Below the pieces are notes generated by a model. The model made no database searches. It was not told where the DNA came from and saw only the letters and a program-made list of their open reading frames with translations. A program made the translations under genes and the position numbers. Of a DNA stretch of 64,000 bases, positions 7,688-16,992 are shown piece by piece. Source of the stretch: SZUA-35 sp964351995 (GTDB taxonomy: Bacteria; Actinomycetota; Acidimicrobiia; Acidimicrobiales; SZUA-35); NCBI GenBank assembly GCA_964351995.1, contig CAYGQE010000008.1:62001-126000 (forward strand), read 5' to 3'. Position 1 is the first letter of the stretch. Each line of letters starts with the position of its first letter.

Positions 7688-8041
7688 ATGGGGAAACGTG
7701 TGATTGATGTGACGGCTGAGCAGCTGGAATCGGTGCAGTTCAACGACGACGGGCTCGTGGCCGCCATCGTGCAGGACGACGAGACCAACGAGGTCCTGAT
7801 GATGGCGTGGATGAACGCCGAGTCGCTCGCTGCCACCTTTGAACAGGGGCGGACCGTGTTCTGGAGCCGATCCCGCAACGAACTGTGGCGCAAGGGCGAC
7901 ACGTCCGGCGATCACCAGTACGTCCGCTCCGCCGCCTATGACTGCGACGGCGACGCGCTTCTGTTCAAGGTCGAGCAAACCGGCAACGGCGCCTGCCACA
8001 CCGGCAACTACTCCTGCTTCCACCGGGCCTTCGGGTCATGA
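7688..8041 (+). CDS. hisI: Phosphoribosyl-AMP cyclohydrolase
   Basis: HisI opens the adenine ring of phosphoribosyl-AMP, the third step of histidine synthesis. The 117-aa protein has the usual stand-alone length without a HisE domain. It shows VLMMAWMNAESL, FWSRSRNELWRKG, the metal-binding Asp block YDCDGDALL, and the zinc cysteines of ACHTGNYSCF. It is separated from the main his cluster by about 4.7 kb. The stop overlaps the trpE ATG by four bases, so histidine and tryptophan genes are translationally coupled. TAGGGT at 7671-7676 is a possible -10. Confidence 0.95.
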   Translation: MGKRVIDVTAEQLESVQFNDDGLVAAIVQDDETNEVLMMAWMNAESLAATFEQGRTVFWSRSRNELWRKGDTSGDHQYVRSAAYDCDGDALLFKVEQTGNGACHTGNYSCFHRAFGS

Positions 8042-9576
8042 GTGCCACCCGTCCCAGCACAACCGAACCAACCACCATCGAAGAGTTTCGGGTCTTTGCC
8101 GAGAACCATCGAGCCGTTCCGGTCACCAGAGAACTCCTCGCCGACCTCACCACACCGGTCGCCATCTTCCTTCGCACCGTTTCTGACGACGCCGGGTTCC
8201 TGCTCGAGTCGGTCGAGAACGGCGAGCGTTGGAGCCGATTCAGCTTCGTGGGCCGGCGCCCGCACGCCACGATCGTCGCGAGAGGCAATGACATCGAGAT
8301 CCGCGGCGAACTCCCGGACACCGACCTACCTCTTGACCAAGGGGCGCTGCACCTCATCGAGCTGCTTCTCGAGCGCTACAAGGCGCCCGTCTTACCCAAT
8401 CTCCCGCCATTGACGTCGGGTCTGGTCGGCTACTTCTCCTACGACGTCGTTCGTGAAGTCGAACGGCTGCCGAATGTGCCACCGGCCGAGCACGACCTGC
8501 CCGATGCGGTTTTCGACGTCATCGGCGACATGGCAGTGTTCGATCATTGGCGTCAGCGGGTCACCCTTGTTGCGGTGGCGCTGCTGCCTGAGAACGCAAC
8601 GTCGGAGCAAGTCGATGCTGCCTACCACGAGGCCGTGCAGCGCCTCGATGACCTCGCCGCAGCGGGTGCTCGGCCCATCGATGAGCCGATGCTGGCGCCC
8701 CCGTCGGCCGAACCGGAATTGCCAGAGATCACGTCATCAATGGACAACGGCAGCTACCAACTCGCTGTAGAGGTGGCCAAGGAGTACATCAGGGCCGGCG
8801 ACATCTTCCAGGTCGTGTTGTCTCAGCGCTTCGGCTTCCAGCTCGATGCTGACCCCGTCGATGTCTACCGCGTGCTCCGCCAGATAAACCCGAGCCCCTA
8901 CATGTACTTGATCCGACAGCCGGACGTGACCATCGTCGGCTGCTCCCCCGAACCGCTCGTGCAAGTACGCGAAGGTCGAGTGATCTCCCGCCCCATCGCC
9001 GGAACCCGCCGACGAGGGCGTACCGATGAAGAAGACCGTCGCATGGCCGCCGAGCTCGCAGAGGACCCGAAAGAACGAGCCGAGCACATCATGTTGGTCG
9101 ACCTCGCTCGCAACGATGTCGGTCGCGTGGTCTCCTACGGCTCCCTCGAGGTCGAAGAGATGATGACGCTCGAGAACTACAGCCACGTCATGCATCTCAC
9201 CAGTCAGGTCGCTGGCGATCTGCGTCCCGAGCTGGGCGTCATTGATGTGCTGCGGGCAACGCTGCCCGCGGGCACGGTGTCCGGTGCGCCCAAGGTTCGG
9301 GCGATGGAGATCATCGACGAACTCGAGCCGGTGAAACGAGGTCCATACTCCGGCGTTGTTGGCTATCTCGACTTCTCTGGCAACTTCGACACCGCCATCA
9401 CCATCCGCACCATGGTCTGTCACAACGACGGCTCTGCCAGTGTGCAAGCGGGTGCTGGCGTGGTGGCGGACAGCGACCCTGATCTCGAGAATCTCGAGTG
9501 TCAGAACAAGGCCCGGGCGTTGCTCGCGGCTGTTGAACCAGCTCGCCGCATGACAGCCGAACGTCGAGGCAACTGA
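8038..9576 (+). CDS. trpE: Anthranilate synthase component I
   Basis: TrpE forms anthranilate from chorismate, with ammonia from a TrpG partner that is not in this window. The 512-aa protein carries the chorismate-binding signatures: NPSPYMYLIRQ, SRPIAGTRRRG, HIMLVDLARNDVGRV, and LPAGTVSGAPKVRAMEIIDE. The N-terminal half has the regulatory-domain segment LLESVENGERWSRFSFVG, whose LLES matches the feedback tryptophan-binding motif of the family. It overlaps hisI and ends one base before the stop of the convergent SGNH gene. No attenuator-like leader is visible because the start lies inside hisI. Confidence 0.96.
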   Translation: MSATRPSTTEPTTIEEFRVFAENHRAVPVTRELLADLTTPVAIFLRTVSDDAGFLLESVENGERWSRFSFVGRRPHATIVARGNDIEIRGELPDTDLPLDQGALHLIELLLERYKAPVLPNLPPLTSGLVGYFSYDVVREVERLPNVPPAEHDLPDAVFDVIGDMAVFDHWRQRVTLVAVALLPENATSEQVDAAYHEAVQRLDDLAAAGARPIDEPMLAPPSAEPELPEITSSMDNGSYQLAVEVAKEYIRAGDIFQVVLSQRFGFQLDADPVDVYRVLRQINPSPYMYLIRQPDVTIVGCSPEPLVQVREGRVISRPIAGTRRRGRTDEEDRRMAAELAEDPKERAEHIMLVDLARNDVGRVVSYGSLEVEEMMTLENYSHVMHLTSQVAGDLRPELGVIDVLRATLPAGTVSGAPKVRAMEIIDELEPVKRGPYSGVVGYLDFSGNFDTAITIRTMVCHNDGSASVQAGAGVVADSDPDLENLECQNKARALLAAVEPARRMTAERRGN

Positions 9577-9577
9577 C

Positions 9578-10852
9578 TCAGGATCCGTCAGCCGCCACGG
9601 TGATGCTCGACGACGTTGTGCTTGATGACGGGGCGCCGGGCAGGGGAGAAGTTGCGTCGGCTGTTGGCTCGATGGTGGCAGGGACCGTCGTTGCAGGAAC
9701 TGTGGTTGCTGGCGTCACGTAGTCGAAACGCCACCGCGCAGAAATCATCGCCCAGACTTCCTCAGCGACCCAGTTGCTGGCCTGCCGTGTGATGTGTACA
9801 CCGTCGCTGGCCCGAGCCTTCCGAGTGGCGCTGCCATCGGGAGCATCGATAAATTGGTCGTAGCCACCGCTCGGTCCGGTGAACATGCTGACGATGTCGA
9901 CCACGTGAACCCACGGCCGGAGCTCGGCTTCTGCCGCCAGCGCAGCGTTGATTTCGAGGCTGATGCCCTCACGCCGACCGTCGCGCATGGGCGGCAGGTT
10001 GATCCAGAGCATTTGGACCTCTGGGTGGGCAGCGATGTCCATCATCGTGGCAACCCGCTGACGATAGGCGGTTCGCCATTCGGGCGTGCCGACGACGACC
10101 CGCTCTCCACCGACTCGAAGGTCTTGGTCGTCATTGCCTCCGGCCATGAACACCACGACATTCGGGCGGTCTTCACGTTGCATGACCTCGCTGAGATGGG
10201 CCGGCCAGTCGTAGTAGTCCGGCCTGGCCAAGCCGGTACTGATGGCGAAGTCGAGTTCCACGGTGCTGAGGTCCCGATCGGCCACGCGATAGAGCAACTC
10301 AGAGCCAACGTATTCCCCGAGTGAGTCGCCGCCGGTCCAGACCCGCAGCGGGTTGTTGACCGAGATGTCACCCAAGATGGACGGGGGAGGAGGACTGGTT
10401 GGCGGGGCCGTGGTGGATGGGACGGTCGACGTTGTCGTGATCAGTGGGGTGGTCGTCGTGTCGTCGGCAGCGGCCGGCACTGCCGTCGTGGTCGGGATCG
10501 CCATCGTGGTGCTTGGAGCGGTACCGGCCAACTCGCCGAGGACGACCTCGCCCGGCTCGCCTTCACTTCGGTCGAGCGCGGCTTCGATCATCTCGGCCGG
10601 CTTGTTCAGCGCCAGGCCGGAGGCCACCGAGTGGAAAGCCTCGGCTGCCGCCAACGAGCGATCACGGTTGGCGCCGAACTCTTGGCGTTCGGCCATGGCG
10701 ACGAGCCTTCCCGAACTCAGGAGCGCGCTGACGATGAGGCAAGCGATCAGACCGGCAAAGACTCTCGTGACATCGGACGCTCCGGCGCGCTCGGTCCGAA
10801 AGATGCTCTGTTTTCGTGCTGGCCGGATGAACCGACGGAACAACTCAGACAT
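9578..10852 (-). CDS. Membrane-anchored SGNH/GDSL hydrolase (DUF459-like)
   Basis: The 424-aa protein has one N-terminal membrane segment near residues 30-52, a Thr/Pro-rich linker at about 112-158, and an SGNH hydrolase domain. The nucleophile block is TGGDSLGEYVGSE (Ser near 177), the Gly/Asn block is MAGGNDDQD, and the catalytic Asp/His is in SDGVHIT. A Thr/Pro/Ser-rich tail follows. Such proteins act outside the membrane on acyl groups of cell-wall polymers. It begins six bases after the MBOAT gene, so the two probably work together: the MBOAT exports an acyl group and the SGNH domain transfers or removes it. The substrate is unknown. Confidence 0.8.
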   Translation of the reverse strand: MSELFRRFIRPARKQSIFRTERAGASDVTRVFAGLIACLIVSALLSSGRLVAMAERQEFGANRDRSLAAAEAFHSVASGLALNKPAEMIEAALDRSEGEPGEVVLGELAGTAPSTTMAIPTTTAVPAAADDTTTTPLITTTSTVPSTTAPPTSPPPPSILGDISVNNPLRVWTGGDSLGEYVGSELLYRVADRDLSTVELDFAISTGLARPDYYDWPAHLSEVMQREDRPNVVVFMAGGNDDQDLRVGGERVVVGTPEWRTAYRQRVATMMDIAAHPEVQMLWINLPPMRDGRREGISLEINAALAAEAELRPWVHVVDIVSMFTGPSGGYDQFIDAPDGSATRKARASDGVHITRQASNWVAEEVWAMISARWRFDYVTPATTVPATTVPATIEPTADATSPLPGAPSSSTTSSSITVAADGS

Positions 10853-10858
10853 GCAAGC

Positions 10859-12250
10859 TCAGAACTGGAAGTAGATGAACGGAGCGACCCCTTGGGGGCC
10901 GAGGGAGACGATCAGCGCGATCCAGATGCCGAGTACAGCACCTTGAAGGAGCGGATCGGTGTCAGCTCCCCGCTCTCGAATGGTCAACAAGATGTCGGAC
11001 GGGATCATCTGGACGGCGAGCGCTCCAATGATGACAGCGAGCGCCCACCATTCGACCCCGCTGCCGATCGGGGCCGTGACGATGCCGCCGAGGAAGTCGG
11101 CGGCAACGCCGAACGAATCGGCCCGGAAGAGCACCCACGCCACACACACCACATGAAAGGTGATCAACCATCGAACTGCAGCGGCGAGCGACCGCTCGCC
11201 TGAAGGCGACCCTGCTCCCAGCAGCCGCTCGATCACGAGCGCCGCCCCGTGGATGGTTCCCCATGCCACGAAGGTCCACGCTGCTCCGTGCCACAGTCCA
11301 CCGAGCACCATGGTCAACATGAGATTGCGGTAGGTGCGGACCGAACCAAGCCGATTGCCGCCCAGAGAGATGTAGAGGTAGTCCCGCAGCCAGTTCGACA
11401 GTGTGATGTGCCAACGGCGCCAGAAGTCTTGGATTGACAGTGACCGATAGGGATTGTCGAAGTTGACCGGAAACCGGAAGCCGAGCAGGAGGGCGATGCC
11501 GATGGCGATGTCGGTGTAGCCGGAGAAGTCGGCGTAGATCTGAATGGCGTAGCCATACATGGCAAGCAGCAGTTCCAGCTTTGTTGCTTCCGTTGGTGCT
11601 GCAAACACCGGATCGACGACCGTCTCGGCGAGATAGGTGGCGACCACGACCTTCTTGAAGAGGCCTCGGCCAATCATCCAGGCCGCATCGAACGAATCGA
11701 CTTCGTCATTCAGTCGGTAGCGGCCGAGTTGGGGGAGGAATTCCTTGGCTCGCACGATGGGTCCGGCGACGAGTTGGGGAAAGAACGACAGAAAGACGCC
11801 GACGTCGATCAGCGCCACGGCTCGAACATCTCGACGGCTCACATCGACGACGTAGCTGATGGCCTGGAATGTGTAGAACGAGATGCCGACCGGAAGGATC
11901 ACCTCGATGAACGGCAGCGGTTGCTCGGCTCCGAATGCATCGGTCAACGATTCGACGAAAAAGCCGTAGTACTTGAAGAAGCCGAGCAGCCCGAGGTTTG
12001 CCACGACGGCGAAACGCACCAACCGCTTTCGCTTTCGTCCGGTTGCCCGCTCGATCTTCTTGGCTGCCCACCAGTTGAAGAGGATCGAGGCGGCAATCAA
12101 CGACAGGAAACGTTCGTCCCACCAGCCGTAGAAGATCGCTGATGCCAGCAACATGGCAAGTTTCCAGGCCGCTGGACGGGCGCGGAGCGACACGTGCACT
12201 CCGTAGACGATCAAGAAGAAGACAGCGAACGTGAAGGTGGGGAAAAGCAC
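10859..12250 (-). CDS. MBOAT family O-acyltransferase, AlgI/DltB-like
   Basis: The 463-aa polytopic protein matches membrane-bound O-acyltransferases that acylate extracellular polysaccharides. It starts like AlgI (LFPTFTFAVFFLIVYG). The body has FSGYTDIAIGIALLLGF, FDNPYRSLSIQDFWRRWHIT and SNWLRDYLYISLGGNR, and the likely catalytic His lies in GGLWHGAAWTFVAWG. About ten membrane segments are apparent. The start is a GTG at 12250, chosen because it gives the AlgI-like N-terminus; I see no strong ribosome site. It heads a two-gene unit with the SGNH protein and is divergent from the YgfZ-like gene. Confidence 0.88.
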   Translation of the reverse strand: MLFPTFTFAVFFLIVYGVHVSLRARPAAWKLAMLLASAIFYGWWDERFLSLIAASILFNWWAAKKIERATGRKRKRLVRFAVVANLGLLGFFKYYGFFVESLTDAFGAEQPLPFIEVILPVGISFYTFQAISYVVDVSRRDVRAVALIDVGVFLSFFPQLVAGPIVRAKEFLPQLGRYRLNDEVDSFDAAWMIGRGLFKKVVVATYLAETVVDPVFAAPTEATKLELLLAMYGYAIQIYADFSGYTDIAIGIALLLGFRFPVNFDNPYRSLSIQDFWRRWHITLSNWLRDYLYISLGGNRLGSVRTYRNLMLTMVLGGLWHGAAWTFVAWGTIHGAALVIERLLGAGSPSGERSLAAAVRWLITFHVVCVAWVLFRADSFGVAADFLGGIVTAPIGSGVEWWALAVIIGALAVQMIPSDILLTIRERGADTDPLLQGAVLGIWIALIVSLGPQGVAPFIYFQF

Positions 12251-12362
12251 AGTGTGGAGTTGAAAGGTGGGACGTCGATCCGCCTCGATCCCAATCCAGA
12301 CAGTGCGTCATCCTCGCTCCAAACCGAGCGAGTCACACCCTGGGTCCCGGCATACTTTGAAG

Positions 12363-13283
12363 ATGTTGAGCCTGCCTGAGTCCGAAGTCGCCCTCCGGTC
12401 GGGATGCGTGGCTGCTGCCACCTCCCGAGACGTCGTTGTCGTTGACGGCCCGGAGTCCGCCAGCTACCTCCATGGACAGGTCAGTCAGAACATCGAGGGG
12501 ATGGCGGTCGGCGCTTCTGCTTGGACGCTGCTGCTCGAGCCGGTCGGTCGAGTCACTGCCTGGGCCAGAGCTTCGCGACTGAGCGAGGAAGAGTTCTGGC
12601 TCGACGTCGACGCTGGAACTGGTGAGGCAATGTTGGCCCGCCTCGAACGCTTCAAGCTGCGAACGAAGGCGACGTTCGAGTTGCGCCCTGACGTTCCGAC
12701 CACTGCCGTTCGAGGAGCGACAGCACCATCGGCCGAGGACATCAGGTCGGCGCTGGCCTCCTCTGATGCTGTGTTTGTCGTGGCTGGCCTTGCGTGGCCG
12801 AAGAGCGCCGGAGCTGACATTCTCGGTCTCGAGGCTTCAGCGGCAGCGAGCCTGCTTGATTTGGAATTGGGCGATTCGGCTGTGGTCGAGCTCGAACGCA
12901 TTGAATCCGGGCGTCCGGCCATGGGGCGGGAATTTGGCGAGAAGACCATTCCAGCGGAAACAGGAGTGGTCAACCACTCCGCTGATTTCACGAAGGGCTG
13001 CTATGTCGGGCAGGAGCTGGTGGCTCGCGTCGACTCCCGCGGGAACAACACCCCCCGCACCGTTCACCCGGCGTCCATCGACTCAGATCAGGTCCCCGCA
13101 CCAGGCACAGACGTGACCCTCGACGGTGACGTCGTAGGCGTGGTGACCAGCGCCGTTGCTCGGACGATTGGCGCTGTGGCTCTCGTGTCGGTCAAGCGAG
13201 GTGTCGAGATTCCCGCCGTGCTGCAGGTCGAAATCGATGGCGCTGGCGTTGACATCGCTGTGGCTGCGGTCGACTGGCTCTGA
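12363..13283 (+). CDS. YgfZ/GcvT-like folate-binding protein
   Basis: The 306-aa protein belongs to the YgfZ/COG0354 group, folate-binding relatives of GcvT that help maintain some iron-sulfur enzymes. The family signature KGCYVGQE is intact (FTKGCYVGQELVARV), and the N-terminal ESASYLHGQVSQNIE and RVTAWARASRL blocks fit. It lacks the full GcvT length and the gcvH/gcvP context, which argues against aminomethyltransferase. ATG 12363 is preferred over the upstream extension. A TACTTT hexamer ends four bases before it, slightly closer than at the other candidate leaderless starts. Confidence 0.82.
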   Translation: MLSLPESEVALRSGCVAAATSRDVVVVDGPESASYLHGQVSQNIEGMAVGASAWTLLLEPVGRVTAWARASRLSEEEFWLDVDAGTGEAMLARLERFKLRTKATFELRPDVPTTAVRGATAPSAEDIRSALASSDAVFVVAGLAWPKSAGADILGLEASAAASLLDLELGDSAVVELERIESGRPAMGREFGEKTIPAETGVVNHSADFTKGCYVGQELVARVDSRGNNTPRTVHPASIDSDQVPAPGTDVTLDGDVVGVVTSAVARTIGAVALVSVKRGVEIPAVLQVEIDGAGVDIAVAAVDWL

Positions 13284-13325
13284 TCCAACGAAGTTGTGCT
13301 TGGGGGGACCTGACCCCAGGTGAGT

Positions 13326-14392
13326 TCAGTCGGCAAGGGGGAGACGGAGCACCATCGCCGTTCCACCACCTGGTGGCGCAATGGCATCGACCCGCCCGTC
13401 CATCGCTCCGACCAGCTCGCGAACGATGGCAAGACCGAGTCCGCTCGAGCTCTCGCTGCGTTCAGGTACGAGCTTTGTCACGTACAGCCGCTCGAACACG
13501 TGAGGTAGATCGGCCGGGTCGATGCCGGGGCCGTCGTCGGCGACGGTAATGACGGCCTCGGTGCCCTCGGTGGAGAGCGACACGGTCACCGTGGAAGCTG
13601 CAAAGGTCGTGGCGTTTTCGACGAGGTTCGCCACCGCTTGGCCGAGGCGATCGGGGTCGGCAGTCACGACGACCGGGGCTGGTGTATCGATGACCACCGC
13701 GATGCTTCGCTCGGCAGCCGATGGGACAAGGCCCGCTGCGGTTGCCCCGACCACTTCGGCGGCATCGAAGTTCGAGATGTGGAATCGGAACTGCTTTGCC
13801 TCGAGCTTGCCGAGGTCGAGCAGATCACCGACGAGCCGGCCGAGACGATTGGCATTGTGAGAGATCACCGCGCCAGCACGTGCGGTGTCGGTCATGGTCC
13901 CGTCCTCGAGTGCCTCGCCGAAACCGCGAAGTGCTGTCAGTGGGGTTCGCAGGTCGTGGGAAACTGACAACAAGAACTGCTGTTCGGCTGCTCGACCCCG
14001 TTCCAGCTCAGCCGCCATCGTGTTGATTCCGGACCCGAGGTCGGCGATCTCGTCACGGCCGTCGACGGGTACTCGGACGCCGAGGTCGCCGTTGGCGATG
14101 GCAGCGGTTGCCGCAGTTGCTCGCCTGATCGGCTGAACNNNNNNNNNNNNNNNNNNNNNNNNNNNNNNNNNNNNNNNNNNNNNNNNNNNNNNNNNNNNNN
14201 NNNNNNNNNNNNNNNNNNNNNNNNNNNNNNNNNNNNNNCGACGAGTTCGGTCACGGCTTCGAGCTGGGCCGAGACCCGGTCACGAGCGTCTCGCTCTGCC
14301 CCGATGCTGGCCAACCCGAGCACACCGAGGCCGACCAGCAAGATGGCGGCGAGCGCTGTGCCGAGTAGGGCAAACGTGATTCGGCGCTGCAT
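13326..14392 (-). CDS. Sensor histidine kinase, interrupted by an assembly gap
   Basis: A membrane sensor kinase in two pieces around a 100-N gap (14139-14238). The N-terminal piece starts at ATG 14392 and has one membrane helix (ITFALLGTALAAILLVGLG) and the beginning of the sensor region. The C-terminal piece has a HAMP-like stretch read through 14138-14019 (PIRRATAATAAIANGDLGVR), the H-box SVSHDLRTPL, N-box NLVENATTF, DDGPGIDPADLPHVFERLY, and GLGLAIVREL. The two pieces are not in frame across exactly 100 N, so the gap length is arbitrary. Most of the extracytoplasmic sensor is missing. The ATG overlaps the regulator stop, so it is the cognate kinase of the 14392-15063 regulator. Confidence 0.85.
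14139..14238. other. Assembly gap of 100 N inside a histidine kinase
   Basis: There are exactly 100 undetermined bases. The flanks do not repeat each other, unlike the two later gaps, so real sequence is probably missing here, most likely the sensor domain of the kinase. Confidence 0.9.
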
Positions 14393-15063
14393 CAGCCGAG
14401 CCGGTAGCCGGCGCCTCGAATGGTGGCAAGTGGCAGGTCGTCGCCGAGCTTCTTGCGAAGCTGGCGAACGTGCACGTCGACGGTGCGAGTATCACCGATC
14501 CAGCCTTCGCCCCAGGCCCCGTCGAGAAGTTGTTGCCGAGTGAGGACGACACCGACGTTCTCGCAGAGAAAGGCGAGAAGACGGAACTCCTGGGTTGCCA
14601 ATGTGACGGCTTGGTCGTCGGCCCTGGCTTCGTGTCGTTCGAGATCGATCGACACCGAACCGAACTCGACGGTCGAAGCGACGGACTCGATCCGTCCTCG
14701 TCGCAAGATGGCATTGACTCGGGCCACGACTTCGCGCGGAGAAAAGGGCTTCGTCACATAGTCGTCTGCCCCCAGTTCCAGACCGAGCACACGATCGATC
14801 TCGTCGTCACGAGCGGTCAGGAACAGCACAGGAACGTCGCTGGTCAAGCGAATCTCCCGGCACACGTCGAGACCGGACATCCCCGGTAGCCCGATGTCCA
14901 GAACGACAAGATCGGGCCGTCGGGCCCGAACGGTCTCGAGTCCGTCTTCGCCAGAGCCACACCAGTGAACGGTCCAGCCTTCGCGCTCGAAGTACAGGAT
15001 CAGGAGGTCAGCGATGTCGCGCTCGTCTTCGATGACGACGATTCGATGGTTGGCGCGCTGCAT
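14392..15063 (-). CDS. OmpR/PhoB-family response regulator
   Basis: A 223-aa regulator with a receiver domain (acidic pocket VVIEDERD, phospho-acceptor Asp in LVVLDIGLPG, Thr in VLFLTARD, Lys in YVTKPF) and a C-terminal winged-helix DNA-binding domain ending DVHVRQLRKKLGDDL, IRGAGYRLG. It is transcribed ahead of the kinase, and its TGA shares a base with the kinase ATG. I prefer ATG 15063 to GTG 15066 because TACCGT (15075-15070) lies six bases upstream of the ATG. Targets cannot be told. Confidence 0.92.
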   Translation of the reverse strand: MQRANHRIVVIEDERDIADLLILYFEREGWTVHWCGSGEDGLETVRARRPDLVVLDIGLPGMSGLDVCREIRLTSDVPVLFLTARDDEIDRVLGLELGADDYVTKPFSPREVVARVNAILRRGRIESVASTVEFGSVSIDLERHEARADDQAVTLATQEFRLLAFLCENVGVVLTRQQLLDGAWGEGWIGDTRTVDVHVRQLRKKLGDDLPLATIRGAGYRLG

Positions 15064-15069
15064 CACCCA

Positions 15070-15075
15070 ACGGTA
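15070..15075 (-). promoter_or_regulatory. Candidate leaderless -10 for the response regulator
   Basis: TACCGT on the minus strand, six bases before ATG 15063, with no ribosome-binding sequence between. It supports the ATG over the GTG three bases upstream. Confidence 0.5.
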
Positions 15076-15119
15076 CTTGCTCTGTGTGAGGGGAATGTGA
15101 TGAGTCCGCCAAGGTCCAG

Positions 15120-15125
15120 TACGTT
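15120..15125 (+). promoter_or_regulatory. Candidate leaderless -10 for the monooxygenase-like gene
   Basis: TACGTT six bases before ATG 15132. The same hexamer and spacing occur before coaE at 45457. Confidence 0.5.
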
Positions 15126-15131
15126 CTCGCC

Positions 15132-15443
15132 ATGTCGAAGATCAGCATCATTGCCACCCTGACCGCCGCCGAAGGAAAGGCCGACGAACTCAACGCCGCT
15201 CTCGAAGCGTTGATCCAGTCTGCAGACGAAGAGCCTGGGCTCGAGATCTACAGCGTGCACCGCGACCCGAAGGATGAGAATGCGTTCTACTTCTTCGAGC
15301 TGTACACCGACCAGGCGGCATTTGACGTCCACGGCAAGGGCGAGAAAATGAAGGCGGCCATGGGGTCGATGGGCGGCCTCCTCGGGGGTCGACCCGATGT
15401 CAAGATCCTCACCCCGGGGGCTGCCAAGGGCCTCGATCTCTGA
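15132..15443 (+). CDS. ABM-domain (YgiN-like) small protein
   Basis: The 103-aa protein has an antibiotic-biosynthesis-monooxygenase fold: ferredoxin-like strands IIATLTAAEGKADEL, EEPGLEIYSVHRDP, FYFFELYTDQAAFDVHGKG. Family members are small cytosolic dimers, including quinol monooxygenases, heme-degrading enzymes and many of unknown role. The YS.HRD...Y.FELY pattern is typical. It is divergent from the response regulator, which could control it, and precedes trpC by 46 bases. The exact reaction is not predictable. Confidence 0.75.
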   Translation: MSKISIIATLTAAEGKADELNAALEALIQSADEEPGLEIYSVHRDPKDENAFYFFELYTDQAAFDVHGKGEKMKAAMGSMGGLLGGRPDVKILTPGAAKGLDL

Positions 15444-15477
15444 CGGCTCGGGCAGCCGGCCGTCGCAGCACTCCCGT

Positions 15478-15483
15478 TAGCCT
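15478..15483 (+). promoter_or_regulatory. Candidate leaderless -10 for trpC
   Basis: TAGCCT six bases before the trpC GTG at 15490, with no Shine-Dalgarno sequence between. It suggests the trpCFBA group has its own promoter. Confidence 0.5.
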
Positions 15484-15489
15484 CGCGCC

Positions 15490-16266
15490 GTGGCTACCTA
15501 TCTCGACGCAATTCTCGACGCTCACCGTCAGCGGGCCGCCGCTGATCCTCGATCGGTCGAGGGTCTACTCGATGAGATCAGTGCGCTCGGCCCGTGTCGT
15601 GGCTTCGCTGATGCGCTCCGCACTTCCACCGGTCTCGGCGTCATCAGCGAGATCAAGCGTCGGTCGCCCTCCAAGGGCGATCTGAATATCGGGTTGGACC
15701 CAGCCGAGTGGGCGCAGGCCTACGAACGAGGTGGCGCCACGTGCCTTTCGGTGCTGACCGACATCGACCATTTCGGCGGTTCGGCCGCTGACTTGGCTGC
15801 AGCTCGGGCCGCAGTGACGTTGCCAGTGATTCGCAAGGACTTCACCGTGTCGCCCCTGGACGTGCTCGACGCTCGCCTCATGGGAGCCGATGCCGTGTTG
15901 TTGATCGTGGCAGCGCTGGATGACGTGGAGCTCGCAGATTTCCACGCACTCGCCACCGAGGTCGGACTCGACGCGCTCGTCGAGACCCACGACGAGGCCG
16001 AAGTCGAGCGAGCCATGACCGTTGGTGCCACCTTGGTGGGTGTCAACCAGCGCGATCTCGTCACCTTCGAGGTCGACACGGCCCGGGCGGTACGAGTCGG
16101 CGCCACGCTTCCAGAGCACGCTGTTCGAGTGGCGGAGTCAGGAGTCGAAGGGCCTGCTGACGCCGCTGTGCTTCGAGAGGCGGGATACCACGCAGTGCTG
16201 GTCGGCGAGGCTCTCGTTCGATCCGGAGACCCCGCTGCGGCCGTCGCCGCCCTTCGAGCCGCTTGA
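15490..16266 (+). CDS. trpC: Indole-3-glycerol phosphate synthase
   Basis: TrpC closes CdRP to indole-3-glycerol phosphate. The 258-aa barrel has the catalytic Lys block SEIKRRSPSKGDLN, the second catalytic Lys in VIRKDFTVSPLDVLDARLMGAD, VGVNQRDLVTFEVD, and the phosphate site AESGVEGPAD followed by GYHAVLVGEALVRS. The GTG start at 15490 fits both the N-terminus (YLDAILDAHRQRAAAD) and the promoter spacing. It is monofunctional, with trpF separate and 51 bases downstream. Confidence 0.96.
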   Translation: MATYLDAILDAHRQRAAADPRSVEGLLDEISALGPCRGFADALRTSTGLGVISEIKRRSPSKGDLNIGLDPAEWAQAYERGGATCLSVLTDIDHFGGSAADLAAARAAVTLPVIRKDFTVSPLDVLDARLMGADAVLLIVAALDDVELADFHALATEVGLDALVETHDEAEVERAMTVGATLVGVNQRDLVTFEVDTARAVRVGATLPEHAVRVAESGVEGPADAAVLREAGYHAVLVGEALVRSGDPAAAVAALRAA

Positions 16267-16304
16267 TACTCAGCAAATCGCTACGAACCGCTGTTCTGCG
16301 GCAG

Positions 16305-16310
16305 TAACGT
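16305..16310 (+). promoter_or_regulatory. Candidate leaderless -10 for trpF
   Basis: TAACGT seven bases before GTG 16318, between trpC and trpF. It may allow separate transcription of trpF-B-A. Confidence 0.45.
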
Positions 16311-16317
16311 TCCGGCC

Positions 16318-16992
16318 GTGTTCGTGAAGATCTGCGGAGTCACCACTCCTGAGGACGCGCTGCTTTCTGCGGGGCTCGGCGCCGATGCGCTCGGGCTCAA
16401 TTTCGTCGCGGCGTCACCACGGCTGATCAGCACTCGAATTGCGACCGACATCGTGCGCCGGCTGCCGGCCGAAGTGCTCACCGTCGGGGTGTTCCGGAAC
16501 GAACGACGCGAACGGGTCGTGCAGATCGCCAACGAAGTCGGCCTCCGCGTCGTACAGCTCCATGGCGACGAGACCCCCGACGACGTGGCCTGGGTGGGTG
16601 AGCGGGTTCCGAATGTGATTCGGGCGCTGTCGGCTGGCAACCTCGATCGATACGACCTGGAAGCCTGCGGGCCGGTCCGGTTGCTGGTCGACGCTCCAGA
16701 GCCAGGCAGCGGCATGCCCTTCGACTGGGAACGTCTCGCAGCCGCTCCACCTACCCGCCCCTACCTTCTCGCCGGTGGTTTGCATCCCGACAACGTGGTC
16801 GACGCAATCCACCTGCTCCGCCCGTGGGGCGTCGATCTCGCCAGTGGTGTCGAGTCTCGGCCTGGCGTCAAAGACCCGGTCAAATTGCAGCGGTTCATCG
16901 CGGCAGCGCGATCCGTGGCACCCTCAGACCCCTACAACGATCCGACCTCCGGTTCGTTGTTCGATTGGGAGGACCCAACCCCATGGCCCTGA
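16318..16992 (+). CDS. trpF: Phosphoribosylanthranilate isomerase
   Basis: TrpF isomerises phosphoribosylanthranilate to CdRP. The 224-aa protein starts FVKICGVTTPEDALLSAGLG with the catalytic Cys of KICG, has VVQLHGDETPDDV, the catalytic Asp region LLVDAPEPGSGMPFDW, and the phosphate-binding LLAGGLHPDNV and VDLASGVES. Its presence matters because many actinobacteria lack trpF and use the bifunctional PriA; here the function is separate, and the 1473-2234 gene may be plain HisA. It overlaps trpB by ten bases. Confidence 0.94.
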   Translation: MFVKICGVTTPEDALLSAGLGADALGLNFVAASPRLISTRIATDIVRRLPAEVLTVGVFRNERRERVVQIANEVGLRVVQLHGDETPDDVAWVGERVPNVIRALSAGNLDRYDLEACGPVRLLVDAPEPGSGMPFDWERLAAAPPTRPYLLAGGLHPDNVVDAIHLLRPWGVDLASGVESRPGVKDPVKLQRFIAAARSVAPSDPYNDPTSGSLFDWEDPTPWP